Below are positions 34,967-43,903 of a DNA stretch of 64,000 bases, in pieces. Each line of letters begins with the position of its first letter. The stretch's first letter is position 1. The notes beneath the pieces are model-generated. The model was not told where the DNA came from. It saw only the letters and a list, made by a program, of their open reading frames with translations, and made no database searches. The translations under genes were made by a program, and so were the position numbers. The stretch comes from Parafrankia irregularis (GTDB lineage: Bacteria; Actinomycetota; Actinomycetes; Frankiales; Frankiaceae): NCBI RefSeq assembly GCF_001536285.1, contig NZ_FAOZ01000017.1, forward strand, positions 118,032 through 182,031. Reading direction: 5' to 3'.

Positions 34967-35958
34967 CGAACATCGACACCCGGACGGACATCGACGCCGG
35001 GACCGGCAGCAGCCCCGAGACCGGCGGCAGCCCCGAGACCGGCAGCAGCCCAGGGGCGGGCATCGACACCGTGCTCACGGGCGGCGCCCGGCGTCCGGGT
35101 CCACGCGGCTGGTCGGTCCCCCGGCCGGGTGTCGTCTCGGTCCCCCGGCCGGGTGTTGTCGTCGCGGCCGCGGTACTGGCGCTGGCTGCCTTCGTCGCGG
35201 CCGCGCCGGGGCTGCTGACCGACGCCGCGCCAACCGACATCGACCCCGTGCACGCGCTGGCCGGGCCGGGGGCGGGCCACTGGTTCGGCACCGACCAGCT
35301 CGGCCGCGACGTGTTCACCCGCGTCGTCTACGGGGCCCGCACGTCGCTGCTGCTCGGCCTCGCCGCGATCGGCCTCGCCGTCGCCGGTGGTGTGGTGCTG
35401 GGCCTGGCCACGGCGCTCGGCGGGCGCGGGATGAAGCGGATCCTCACCTGGCTGACGGACGTCACGCTCGCGCTGCCCCCGGTGCTGCTAGCGCTGCTGG
35501 TGGTCGCCGTGCTCGGCGCCGGAACGGCGAACACCGTGATCGCGATCGCGATCGCCCTCATTCCGGTGTACGGGCGGCTGGTGCGCACCGAGGCGATGCT
35601 GGTGCTGCGCTCCGGCTACGTCGAGGCCGCGGTCGGGCTCGGCCTGCGCCGCGGTGTGGTGGTCGCCCGCCATGTCCTGCCCAACGCGCTCGGCCCGGTG
35701 CTGGTCCTGGCCACGGTCGGGTTCGGTACCGCGCTCATGTACGCCTCCGCGTTGAGCTTCCTCGGCCTCGGGTCGAGCCCGCCGAGCCCGGAGTGGGGCC
35801 TGATGCTGTCCGAGGGTCGCGACTTCCTCCAGACCGCCTGGTGGACGGGGGTGTTCCCGGGTGCGGCGATCACCGGAACCGTGATCGCCGTGACGGTCGT
35901 CGGCCGGTACGCGCAGGCTCGTTTCGCCGGACGGGTCGACTGGCGGGCGGGCCGATGA
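34963..35958 (+). CDS. Peptide-type ABC permease, DppC/OppC-like
   Basis: A 331-residue permease starting with GTG at 34963 inside the overlap GTGA. A 55-residue polar N-terminus with near repeats (SSPETGGSPETGSSPGAG, then SVPRPGVVSVPRPGVV) precedes the membrane domain. Family features: GHWFGTDQLGRDVFTRVVYG, ALPPVLLALLVVAVLGAG, LGLRRGVVVARHVLPNALGP and LSFLGLGSSPPSPEWGLMLS. The complete set of binding protein, two permeases and double ATPase makes a full importer. Confidence 0.92.
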   Translation: MTNIDTRTDIDAGTGSSPETGGSPETGSSPGAGIDTVLTGGARRPGPRGWSVPRPGVVSVPRPGVVVAAAVLALAAFVAAAPGLLTDAAPTDIDPVHALAGPGAGHWFGTDQLGRDVFTRVVYGARTSLLLGLAAIGLAVAGGVVLGLATALGGRGMKRILTWLTDVTLALPPVLLALLVVAVLGAGTANTVIAIAIALIPVYGRLVRTEAMLVLRSGYVEAAVGLGLRRGVVVARHVLPNALGPVLVLATVGFGTALMYASALSFLGLGSSPPSPEWGLMLSEGRDFLQTAWWTGVFPGAAITGTVIAVTVVGRYAQARFAGRVDWRAGR

Positions 35959-37964
35959 CCGGGCCGGTGGGCGGGGTGGACGGCGGGCCGGTGGGCGGGG
36001 TGGACGGGCCGCTGCTCGTCGTCGACGGGCTCGACGTGACGTTCCAGGTGGGTGGCGAGCGGGTGCACGCGGTGCGCGACGTGTCGTTCGCCCTCGACCG
36101 CGGCGAGTGCCTGGCGATCGTGGGCGAGTCCGGGTCCGGGAAGAGCGTCACCGCCCGCACGTTGATCGGTCTGACCGGTGGGCGTTCGACGGTGCGCGCC
36201 CGCCGCCTCTCCTTCGACGGCACCGACCTGACCGCGCTCACCGAGGCACGCTGGCGGGCGGTGCGCGGACGGCACATCGGGCTGGTGCTGCAGGACGCGC
36301 TGGTGTCCCTGGACCCGCTGCGAACGGTGGGCGCGGAGGTCGCCGAGCCGCTGCGCGTCCACCGGCTCGCCGCTCGGGACGAGGTCGCCGGCCGGGTCCG
36401 GGACACGCTGGCCGACGTCGGCGTGCCGGATCCGGCCCGGCGCGCCCGCCAGTACCCCCACCAGCTCTCCGGCGGGCTGCGGCAGCGGGCGCTGATCGCG
36501 TCCGCGGTCGCGGCCGGACCGCGGCTGCTGCTCGCCGACGAACCGACCACCGCCCTGGACGTGACCGTGCAGGCCCAGGTGCTCGATCTGCTGCGACGGC
36601 TCCGGCAGGAAGGCCTGGCACTCCTGCTGATCAGCCACGACCTCGCCGTCGTGGCCGGCATCGCCGACCGGATCGCCGTCATGTACGGGGGGCTGATCGT
36701 CGAGGGCGGACCAGCGGAACAGGTGCTGCGCGACCCGCGGCATCCCTATACCCAGGCGCTGCTCGCGGCCGTCCCCACGCTGCACACCAGGCGGAGCCGG
36801 CTGGCGGTCCCGGTGCCCCGCCAGCCGGGGGCCGGCCCGGACGGCTGCCCGTACGCGGCCCGCTGCCGGCTCGCCGACGAACGCTGCCGGACGGAGCTCC
36901 CGCCCCCGGCCGAGGCCGACCCCGGGCACAGCGTCCTGTGCTGGCACCCCGCACCGGCCCCCGACCCATCGGGCCGATCTGACCCGTTCCGTCCGTCCCA
37001 CCCGTCCCACCCGTCGGGCCCGTTCGGATCGGCCGGCCCGTTCGGATCGGCCGAACCCGTCGGCCCGGCCGTCCTGGCCGTCGCCGAAACACCACCGCTC
37101 GCACACATGCCAACCGGGAGCGTGCCCGCCGCGGGCATGCCCACCGAAGTCGCCCGCGGCGAGGTCCTTCTCGATGTCGACGGTCTCTCCAGGCGGTTCC
37201 GCGGGCCCGGCGGGGCCTGGCAGCACGCCGTCGACGACGTGTCGTTCCAGCTGCGCGCCGGCGAGACGCTCGGCGTCGTCGGCGAGTCCGGGTCGGGGAA
37301 GACGACGGTGGCCCGCATCGTGCTGGGCCTGCTCGCACCGGACGCCGGCACGGTCCGCTTCGCCGGTGTCCCGTGGAACGGGGACGGGGTGCTCGAGCGC
37401 GACCGCCGGCCGCACCGCCGCCGTATACAGGCCGTCCAGCAGGATCCGCTGAGCTCCTTCGATCCCCGTTACACCGTCGAGCGGATCGTCGGGGAGGCGG
37501 TGGCGGGCAGCCGCCGCCGGGGCGGGCGGCGGGCACGGCGTGACCGGGTCGCCGTCCTGCTCGACCAGGTGGGGCTCGGCGCGAACCTGCTGGGACGGCG
37601 GCCGCGGGACCTCTCCGGCGGACAGCGCCAGCGGGTGGCGATCGCGCGGGCGCTGGCGCCGGAGCCGGCGCTGCTCGTCTGTGACGAGCCGGTGTCCGCC
37701 CTGGACGTGTCGATCCAGGCCCAGATCCTCGACCTGCTCGCCGACCTGCAACGTGACCTCGGGGTGGCGATGCTGTTCATCTCCCATGACCTGGCGGTGA
37801 TCCACCAGGTCGGCGACCGGCTCCTGGTGATGCGCGACGGCAGGATCGTCGAGTCCGGTGAGCTCCGGCAGGTCTTCGCACAGCCGGCGCACCCGTACAC
37901 CCGGGAGCTGCTCGCCGCGGTCCCCCGGCCCGCCGAGTCCGCCTCACGGGCGATGGCCCGCTAG
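35955..37964 (+). CDS. Fused double ATPase of peptide-type ABC importer (DppD-DppF)
   Basis: A 669-residue protein with two ABC domains. First: Walker A GESGSGKSVTA, signature HQLSGGLRQRALIASA, Walker B LLLADEPTTALD, ending in the DppD-type iron-sulfur Cys cluster (DGCPYAARCRLADERC and later VLCWHP). A Ser/Pro/Gly linker with near repeats (PSHPSHPSGPFGSAGPFGSA) follows. Second: Walker A GESGSGKTTVARI, signature DLSGGQRQRVAIARAL, Walker B LLVCDEPVSALD and the C-terminal HPYTRELLAAVPRP. Both halves have all catalytic residues. The ATG overlaps the permease stop (ATGA), the fourth coupled junction in this operon if SsuC-SsuB is counted. Confidence 0.93.
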   Translation: MTGPVGGVDGGPVGGVDGPLLVVDGLDVTFQVGGERVHAVRDVSFALDRGECLAIVGESGSGKSVTARTLIGLTGGRSTVRARRLSFDGTDLTALTEARWRAVRGRHIGLVLQDALVSLDPLRTVGAEVAEPLRVHRLAARDEVAGRVRDTLADVGVPDPARRARQYPHQLSGGLRQRALIASAVAAGPRLLLADEPTTALDVTVQAQVLDLLRRLRQEGLALLLISHDLAVVAGIADRIAVMYGGLIVEGGPAEQVLRDPRHPYTQALLAAVPTLHTRRSRLAVPVPRQPGAGPDGCPYAARCRLADERCRTELPPPAEADPGHSVLCWHPAPAPDPSGRSDPFRPSHPSHPSGPFGSAGPFGSAEPVGPAVLAVAETPPLAHMPTGSVPAAGMPTEVARGEVLLDVDGLSRRFRGPGGAWQHAVDDVSFQLRAGETLGVVGESGSGKTTVARIVLGLLAPDAGTVRFAGVPWNGDGVLERDRRPHRRRIQAVQQDPLSSFDPRYTVERIVGEAVAGSRRRGGRRARRDRVAVLLDQVGLGANLLGRRPRDLSGGQRQRVAIARALAPEPALLVCDEPVSALDVSIQAQILDLLADLQRDLGVAMLFISHDLAVIHQVGDRLLVMRDGRIVESGELRQVFAQPAHPYTRELLAAVPRPAESASRAMAR

Positions 37965-37968
37965 CGCG

Positions 37969-39615
37969 TTGGCGGCCGGAGCGGGACCCACAGGTGGGAA
38001 GGCGGCGCGGCGTCCCCACGGCCTGGTCGAACGGGCCGCGGAGATCTCGGTGTTCACCCGGCTGCTGGCCCGCGGCAGGCTCGGGAACGGCAGCGTCGTG
38101 GTGCTCAGCGGGGCGGTTTCGACCGGCAAGACCGAGCTGTTGAACGCCCTGGTCGACGATGCGGCGGCGACGGGTGCGGTGGTTCTGACCGCGCTCGCCA
38201 CCCCAGCGGAACGCGACGAACCGCTGGCCCTCGTGCGCCAGTTGTTCCGCACACCGCCACAGTTCGGCGCCGAGGACGATCTCGCCTGGCCTCGGGTCAC
38301 CGACGCCGAGGCTGCCCCCGCAGCCCCCACCGACACCGGTACGGCTCCCGCCGACCAGTTGTCGACCAGCGCCGTGCACGACCTGTGGTCGGCGATCGAC
38401 ACGCTCGCGCGCCGGGTCACGGTCGTCATCGGTGTCGACGACCTGCATTTCGCCGACGTGGAGTCGTTGCGCTGCCTGGCGTACTTCGGCGGCCGGGTGC
38501 GGGCGTCGCGGGTTCTGATCGTCGTCAGCGAGAACATCGGACATGTCGGGACGGATGCTTCGCGAGCCTCCTGGCACACCGATCTGTTGCGCCAGCCCCA
38601 CTGCCACCGGATCCAGGTCTCCCCGCTGTCGCCTCGGGGGGTGGCCGAGCTGCTCGACACCCGGCTCCGACTGCCCGTCGGCACGGTCACGACCACCCGC
38701 TGGCACCACGTGAGCGGTGGGAACCCGCTGCTGCTGCGGGCCCTGACCGAGGACGCCGCCGCCGTGGCCAGGCAACCCGCCGGACTCGCCGGACTCGCCG
38801 AACCCACCGGTCCGGCCGAACCCGTCGCACCGGGAGAACCCGCCGAACCCGCGGAGCCAGCCGAACCCGTCGCCGGTACGGCATTCGGCCAGGCATACCT
38901 GACCTGCCTTCACCGCGGCGGGCCCGACCTGCTCCAGGTCGCGCGCGGGCTGGCGATCCTCGCCGAGTCCGGCTCGTCCGCGTCGCTACGCCAGCTCGTC
39001 GACGCGGACGAGCCGACGGTCGAGCGGGCCCTGGACCTGCTGGAACGCGCCGGTCTGCTCGAGCGCGCCGGTCCGCTGGGCACCGGCCGGTTCCGCCACC
39101 CGGCCGCCCGGGCCGCAGTGCTCGCCGAGATGTCCCCGGGCGAACGGTCGCATCTGTACCAGCGGGCGGCCCGCCTGCTGCAGGTCGACGGCGCGGCGGC
39201 GCACACCGTCGCCGCGCATCTGGTCGCCGCGCACCACCCGCCCGGGCCGTGGGCGTTCGCCGTGCTCTGCCGGGCGGTCGAGGAGACCCTCGACCACGAT
39301 CGGCTCTTCGCCGCCGAGTGCCTGCGGCTGGCCCGCCTGGTCTGTTCCGACGACATGCAGCGGGCGACGGTCGCACTGCTGCGGCTGCGGATCTCCTCGC
39401 CCAGCGCGGAGGTCGACCCACTCACCGCGGCCGAGCACCAGGTCGCGGTGCAGGCGGCGCTGGGCGGTACCAACCGGGAGATCGCCAGAATCCTGCACAT
39501 CACCGCGAGTACCGTCGAGCAGCATCTGACCCGGGTTTACCGCAAACTCGGCGCGAAAGGCCGCGCCGACCTGCGGTCCACTTTCATGCAGTTCGCCCGC
39601 GAGGATCTCGACTAG
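37969..39615 (+). CDS. LuxR-family regulator with ATPase domain (LAL-like)
   Basis: About 548 residues. The N-terminal half is an AAA-type ATPase: HGLVERAAEISVFTRLLARG, Walker A SGAVSTGKTELLNAL and Walker B-like TVVIGVDDLHFADVESL. A linker of Glu-Pro near repeats (PTGPAEPVAPGEPAEPAEP) interrupts it. The C-terminal LuxR helix-turn-helix is LTAAEHQVAVQAALGGTNRE, then IARILHITASTVEQHLTRVY. It is shorter than classic LAL proteins of about 900 residues. TTG 37969, 4 nt after the ATPase stop, is the best start I can find, but there is no clear ribosome site. It may regulate the transporter operon it ends, or the cluster to its right. Confidence 0.82.
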   Translation: MAAGAGPTGGKAARRPHGLVERAAEISVFTRLLARGRLGNGSVVVLSGAVSTGKTELLNALVDDAAATGAVVLTALATPAERDEPLALVRQLFRTPPQFGAEDDLAWPRVTDAEAAPAAPTDTGTAPADQLSTSAVHDLWSAIDTLARRVTVVIGVDDLHFADVESLRCLAYFGGRVRASRVLIVVSENIGHVGTDASRASWHTDLLRQPHCHRIQVSPLSPRGVAELLDTRLRLPVGTVTTTRWHHVSGGNPLLLRALTEDAAAVARQPAGLAGLAEPTGPAEPVAPGEPAEPAEPAEPVAGTAFGQAYLTCLHRGGPDLLQVARGLAILAESGSSASLRQLVDADEPTVERALDLLERAGLLERAGPLGTGRFRHPAARAAVLAEMSPGERSHLYQRAARLLQVDGAAAHTVAAHLVAAHHPPGPWAFAVLCRAVEETLDHDRLFAAECLRLARLVCSDDMQRATVALLRLRISSPSAEVDPLTAAEHQVAVQAALGGTNREIARILHITASTVEQHLTRVYRKLGAKGRADLRSTFMQFAREDLD

Positions 39616-40031
39616 CCGGCGGCCGCGAATATTCCGCGATACGCAATCCAACGACGACCGACACCACGTGACATCGGTCACCACCCAAGAGCATTTAAGT
39701 CGTCGATGCGAACCTGCTACTTCAACGATCACCGTGAGCTGGAAAGAGTTCGGACATTTTCGCGTAACACTATCGCAGAAATAGCCGCACAGGGGTCATC
39801 TAGGGGGGTTTCAGGGGTACCTCGGGAGCAATTCTCCGGTGATTATTGACGGAGCGACGCGCCGCAGTTCGACGCGCCCCGGATCCCGGGTTCCCCCGGC
39901 TCCCCGGACCCGAACACCCGGAGATTTCCCCAGAAAGACCAGTGTCCTACTTCATCCGCCGAGCCGTCATGCGGGCCCGGACACCGAGTCGCGCCCGCAG
40001 ACACCGCCCCACGAGACACGATGGGACAACG
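39616..40031. other. Gene-free regulatory region upstream of SARP gene
   Basis: About 415 bp between the LuxR and SARP genes, relatively AT-rich from 39640 to 39790. It contains three AGGGG direct repeats (listed separately) and no convincing gene. Confidence 0.5.
39791..39823 (+). promoter_or_regulatory. Three direct repeats at 11-bp spacing, probable SARP site
   Basis: AGGGG occurs at 39791, 39802 and 39813 in the units AGGGGTCATCT, AGGGGGGTTTC and AGGGGTACCTC. Exact 11-bp (one helical turn) spacing is the hallmark of SARP operators. It lies about 210 bp upstream of the SARP gene at 40032 and may be an autoregulatory or AfsR-type site. Confidence 0.5.
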
Positions 40032-40805
40032 ATGAGATACGAAATCCTCGGGCCTCTTCGGGTGACGAAGGAGGATGGCACCTGCTTCATCAGCGCCCCC
40101 AAGATGGAGACCCTGCTCGCCACCCTCCTGGTCCGCCCGAACGAAGTGGTGTCGGCCGACCAGCTCATCAGCGAGATCTGGGGTGCGGCCGCACCGCGGA
40201 GCGCGAATGCCGGAATCCACGTGATGGTGTCGAACCTGCGCAAGTTCCTGGCCCGGCCGGACCGGACGGACAGCCCGATCGTGACCCGCGCCCCGGGCTA
40301 CCTGCTGGACCTGGGCGACGACACCCTCGACGCCCACGACTTCCTGGACCTGGCCGCGCGCGGACACGAACACGTGCGGCTGAAGAAGTACGCGGAGGCC
40401 GTGGCCTGCTTCGACCGTGCGCTCGGGCTGTGGCGGGGCCAGCTGCTCGGCCGGCCGCCCGCCAGCCCGATGATCGTCTGGTATGACACCTGGCTCGCCG
40501 AACAGCGGCTGGGCTGCCTGGAGGCGAACCTGGAGGCGGAGCTCGAGCTCGGCCGCCACCGCCGGCTCGTGCCCAGGCTGTACTCGCTCATCACCGAACA
40601 CCCGCTGCACGAACCGTTCTACCGCCATCTGATGGTCGCGCTGTACCGGGCCGAGCGGGTCGCCGACGCACTCGACGTCTACCGGACGGCCCGCACCCGG
40701 CTGCGCGACGAGCTGGGCCTCGAGCCGTGCCGCTCGCTACAGGACACACAGCGGGCGATCCTGGTCGGCGACCGGCGCATGGGCCTCGTCCGGCTCGCCG
40801 GCTGA
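40032..40805 (+). CDS. SARP-family activator (winged helix + BTAD)
   Basis: A 257-residue regulator of pathway-specific SARP size. Winged helix: MRYEILGPLRVTKEDGTCFI, VVSADQLISEIWGAAAPRSA and VTRAPGYLLDLGDDTLDAHD. BTAD domain: DFLDLAARGHEHVRLKKYAE, followed by TEHPLHEPFYRHLMVALYRA and DVYRTARTRLRDELGLEP. It lacks the ATPase of AfsR. It is the nearest SARP to the tetronate-type cluster (45919-63364), whose three promoters show SARP-like 11-bp direct repeats, so it is the best candidate activator. Start ATG 40032; the ribosome site is weak. Confidence 0.92.
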   Translation: MRYEILGPLRVTKEDGTCFISAPKMETLLATLLVRPNEVVSADQLISEIWGAAAPRSANAGIHVMVSNLRKFLARPDRTDSPIVTRAPGYLLDLGDDTLDAHDFLDLAARGHEHVRLKKYAEAVACFDRALGLWRGQLLGRPPASPMIVWYDTWLAEQRLGCLEANLEAELELGRHRRLVPRLYSLITEHPLHEPFYRHLMVALYRAERVADALDVYRTARTRLRDELGLEPCRSLQDTQRAILVGDRRMGLVRLAG

Positions 40806-40927
40806 ACGCTCTCGCTCCCGCCCCGGGTCCCGCCCCCGGGTCGGGCCGACCACGAACCTGCCCTGCCCCATCTGGAGAGGCTGTCCGTGGCCCGGCCCGC
40901 CCCGGGACGGTCAGCCCCGGGGGGCGG

Positions 40928-42535
40928 TCAGCCGCCCTCGATCGCGGCGGACTGCACCGCGGCGAGGTCCACCTTCTCGCCTCGTCCGTCCTCCCGGAAG
41001 AGCAGCAGCGCGGCCAGCACCCCGACGACCATGGTCACCGCGGTGATGACGAAGCCGAGCTTGAACCCCTCGGTGAGCGCGGCCGCCGCCGCGTCGCCGG
41101 CGCGGGCCGCGTCGGCCGTCCGGCTCTCGGCGAGCGTCGCGATGACCGCGAAGCCGAGCGATCCCCCGACATAGCGGCTGACGTTGAGCAGCGCCGCGGC
41201 GATGCCCGTGCTCTCCGCCGGCACGCCCGTCACCGCGGCGATGTTGATCGGGACGAAAAGGATCGCGAACCCGAGGCTGACCACCACCGACGGCAGGATG
41301 ATGTTCGTGCCCAGACCGCCGTCCGGCGAGATCCCGGTGAACAACAGCAGACCGCCGGCGACGATCGCGCAGCCGATGGCGACGACGGCGCGGATGCCGA
41401 TCTTCGGCACGAGCAGTGGGCCGACCGGCGCGGCGACCAGCAGGGTCACGGCGAGCGGCAGGTAGGCCAGTCCGGTCTTCAGCGGGGAGTAGTTCAGTAC
41501 CTCCTGCGCGTACAGAGTGACGAAGAACAGCATCGCCCACAGCGCGACCGCGACGAGCGCCTGGACCGCGTTCGCGCCGGACACCGAACGGTTACGGAAC
41601 AGCGAGAACGTCATCAGCGGCTCGGCCGCTACGAACAGCTCGTGGACGACGAAGTAGGCGAGGAGCACGACGGCGCCGGCGAGCAGGCCGATCGTCCGCC
41701 CGGACCCCCATTCGTGCTCGCTGGCCTGCAGCACCGCGTAGATCAGCAGCGCGGTGCCGCCGGTGGAGACCAGCGCGCCGACGACGTCGAAGCGGTGCGT
41801 CCGGGTCGTGCGGTCCGCGGGCAGGTACCGGCCGGCACCGGCCAGGATGAGCGCGCAGATCGGGACGTTCAACAGGAAGATCCACCGCCAGCCGGGCCCG
41901 TTGACGAGCACGCCACCCAGCACCACGCCCAGGGCGCTGCTCACGCCGGCGGCGGTACCCCAGACCGCCAGCGCCTTGTTGCGGGCCGGGCCAGCCGGGA
42001 AGATCGACGCGATCATCGCCAGCGTCATCGGGATGCTGAACGCTCCGGCCAGGCCCTGCAGCGCCCGGGTGGCGACGAGGCTGCCCGCGTCCTGCGACAG
42101 ACCCGCGGCGAGCGAGGCGACCAGGAACAGGGCGATTCCCCCGACGAATATCCTCCGCTGGCCGAACACGTCACCGGTCCGGCCGCCGAGCAGCAGGAAA
42201 CCACCGAACGCCACCGTGTAGGCGTTCACCACCCACGGCAGGTCGCCCTGGGAGAAACCGAGGTCGTCCTGAATGCTGGGCAGCGCGACGTTCACGATCG
42301 TGATGTCGAGGGTTTCGAGCATTGCCGCGACGCACAACAGCGTCAACGCGATCGTGTGAACGGACGTCCAGACGAACGACGCCGGGTTCGAGGACGCCGG
42401 GTTCGAGGACGTCGAATTCGGGTGCACCGAATGTGAGGGCGCCGACCTCGGGGGCGCGGAGCTCCCGGCGGCCGGCTCGCGCGCCGGCCCGTCGACGGCT
42501 CGCACCGCCGCCCCGGACTCCTGCTTTTCCGTCAT
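40928..42535 (-). CDS. EmrB/QacA-type MFS efflux transporter (DHA2)
   Basis: A 535-residue drug:H+ antiporter with 14 expected membrane segments. Motif C-like and family features: LETLDITIVNVALPSIQDDL, LPWVVNAYTVAFGGFLLLGG, GRTGDVFGQRRIFVGGIALF (motif A) and ATRALQGLAGAFSIPMTLAM. ATG 42535 has AAAGGA upstream. The N-terminal 45 residues are polar, with near repeats (SNPASSNPAS). By position between a SARP and the biosynthetic cluster it may export the product and give self-resistance. A local inverted-repeat element lies 36 bp upstream of its start codon. Confidence 0.92.
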   Translation of the reverse strand: MTEKQESGAAVRAVDGPAREPAAGSSAPPRSAPSHSVHPNSTSSNPASSNPASFVWTSVHTIALTLLCVAAMLETLDITIVNVALPSIQDDLGFSQGDLPWVVNAYTVAFGGFLLLGGRTGDVFGQRRIFVGGIALFLVASLAAGLSQDAGSLVATRALQGLAGAFSIPMTLAMIASIFPAGPARNKALAVWGTAAGVSSALGVVLGGVLVNGPGWRWIFLLNVPICALILAGAGRYLPADRTTRTHRFDVVGALVSTGGTALLIYAVLQASEHEWGSGRTIGLLAGAVVLLAYFVVHELFVAAEPLMTFSLFRNRSVSGANAVQALVAVALWAMLFFVTLYAQEVLNYSPLKTGLAYLPLAVTLLVAAPVGPLLVPKIGIRAVVAIGCAIVAGGLLLFTGISPDGGLGTNIILPSVVVSLGFAILFVPINIAAVTGVPAESTGIAAALLNVSRYVGGSLGFAVIATLAESRTADAARAGDAAAAALTEGFKLGFVITAVTMVVGVLAALLLFREDGRGEKVDLAAVQSAAIEGG

Positions 42536-42570
42536 GGGTTGCGAATTCCTTTCGAGCGACTGTGACCGAC

Positions 42571-42639
42571 CAGCCTTTTCCGTCGACGTGTCCGAGCCGC
42601 AGTGACAGCACCCGGCAGACGTGAGATGGAAAAGGCTCA
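42571..42639 (-). repeat. GAGCCTTTTCC inverted-repeat element, copy A
   Basis: A 69-bp element on the minus strand bounded by AGCCTTTTCC-like ends. It shares TGAGCCTTTTCCATCTCACG and CGTCGACGGAAAAGGCT with copy B, but the interior differs. Together with copy B it makes a 39-bp perfect palindrome (42621-42659). Confidence 0.75.
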
Positions 42640-42640
42640 A

Positions 42641-42709
42641 TGAGCCTTTTCCATCTCACGGCGCATGGTCAGGGACACCGCGGGTTCGAGTCGACGACGG
42701 AAAAGGCTC
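42641..42709 (+). repeat. GAGCCTTTTCC inverted-repeat element, copy B
   Basis: A 69-bp element with 11-bp perfect terminal inverted repeats, GAGCCTTTTCC and GGAAAAGGCTC. Its interior, CATCTCACGG then GGGACACCGCG, matches copy C at 43904. It lies head-to-head with copy A. Confidence 0.8.
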
Positions 42710-42774
42710 GGCTTCGGGGCCGCGGATCCGGGCGGCGGTCGTTCTTCCACACCCGGACCCGCGGCCGATGCCGC

Positions 42775-43884
42775 CTACTGCGCGGCGGGCGCGTCCGCCG
42801 GCGTCTGGACGTCCCAGGAGTAGCCATGCGGAACGAGGAAGTCGAGGAAGCTCGCGGCGTCGAACGCCTGGGCGGGGCTGAGCACACCGGCGCGGGGCGG
42901 CTGGGCGAGCAGCCGACGGACAGCCTCCGCCACGATCACCGCGGTCGACCCGTAGATGTCGCTGGCATGCAGGACACCGCGGGCACGGCGCCCGTCGGCG
43001 CCGGTGGCCTCCGCGACGATGGTGAACCTGGCCGCAGCGCGGCGGGTGTCGTCCGGGCCCTCCGCAAGGTTGTCGATGATGGTCGCGACGGTCTCGGCGG
43101 GCAGCTGGAGCAGCTGCGCGAACTCCGGCGTGACGATGCTGGCGTTGATGACGACCGACAGCCGGTCGGTCGGCACGTGCCGGGGAACGGTGATGACTTC
43201 CGGGCCCGCCCAGCTGATGACCGGCGTCGGCTCCACGTTCCCCGGGAACGTCACCGCCTCGTACGGCGTCGTGCCGTCGCCGGGCCGCCATCCGCCGTCG
43301 CTGTAGACGAAGGTGCCGCTGGTCAGCGCACCGAAGGCCGACCGGACGGTTCCCCTGCTCATGTCCCAGTCGTGCACGTCGTAGGCGACGAGGAGATCGG
43401 TCGCCTGCTCGACCCGGGAGCCGACCACGTTCGCGAGCAGATCACCGGGAACGATGTCGAAACCGACGGACGGGACGACGGCCACCCCGGCGTTCTGCGC
43501 GGGGTCGGAGAACTCGTCGAAGACCTTCTTCACGAACAGCTGCTCGGCGGTCGTGTCGAGATAGGGCACACCCGCCTCGATGGCGGCCCGGACCACCGGT
43601 TCACCCACCAGCGCGAACGGGCCCGCCACGTTGACGACGACATCACTGCCGCGGAACGCGTCCGCCAGGGCTGCCGGGTCTTCCACACCGACCTGGCGGG
43701 TCGCTATCTCGACCTTCCGGCCGTCGACGGAGTCACCCGGCTCGGTGTCGGCCAGTTCCGTCGCCAACGCCCGCAGCCGGTCACCGTCCCGGCCGGCCAG
43801 AACGACGGAAAATCCGCGGCGCCGAAGCTCGGCGGCCACCAGCCGTCCGGTGTATCCACTCGCGCCGTAAACGGTGATCGCCAT
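42775..43884 (-). CDS. Saccharopine dehydrogenase-like oxidoreductase
   Basis: A 369-residue NAD(P)-binding enzyme. The N-terminal Rossmann motif is ITVYGASGYTGRLVAAELRR, followed by GFSVVLAGRDGDRLRALATE, DVVVNVAGPFALVGEPVVRA and GVPYLDTTAEQ. This is the saccharopine dehydrogenase-like / trans-acting enoyl-reductase family, which includes enoyl reductases for polyketide lipids in mycobacteria and many uncharacterised oxidoreductases. ATG 43884 follows GAGGAGGGG. It shares strand and repeat elements with the efflux gene. A role in tailoring the neighbouring polyketide is possible but unproven. Confidence 0.85.
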   Translation of the reverse strand: MAITVYGASGYTGRLVAAELRRRGFSVVLAGRDGDRLRALATELADTEPGDSVDGRKVEIATRQVGVEDPAALADAFRGSDVVVNVAGPFALVGEPVVRAAIEAGVPYLDTTAEQLFVKKVFDEFSDPAQNAGVAVVPSVGFDIVPGDLLANVVGSRVEQATDLLVAYDVHDWDMSRGTVRSAFGALTSGTFVYSDGGWRPGDGTTPYEAVTFPGNVEPTPVISWAGPEVITVPRHVPTDRLSVVINASIVTPEFAQLLQLPAETVATIIDNLAEGPDDTRRAAARFTIVAEATGADGRRARGVLHASDIYGSTAVIVAEAVRRLLAQPPRAGVLSPAQAFDAASFLDFLVPHGYSWDVQTPADAPAAQ

Positions 43885-43903
43885 GCGGAATCCCCTCCTC
43901 TAT

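Noticed and set aside
39616..40031. Upstream in-frame extension of the SARP gene to 39846
   Set aside because: The added residues (RRAAVRRAPDPGFPRLPGP and so on) are unlike SARP N-termini, which begin MRYEILGP as at 40032.
40727..42436. 569-codon plus-strand frame opposite the efflux gene
   Set aside because: Mostly Arg/Glu/Asp/Gln low complexity; shadow of the 14-segment transporter on the other strand.
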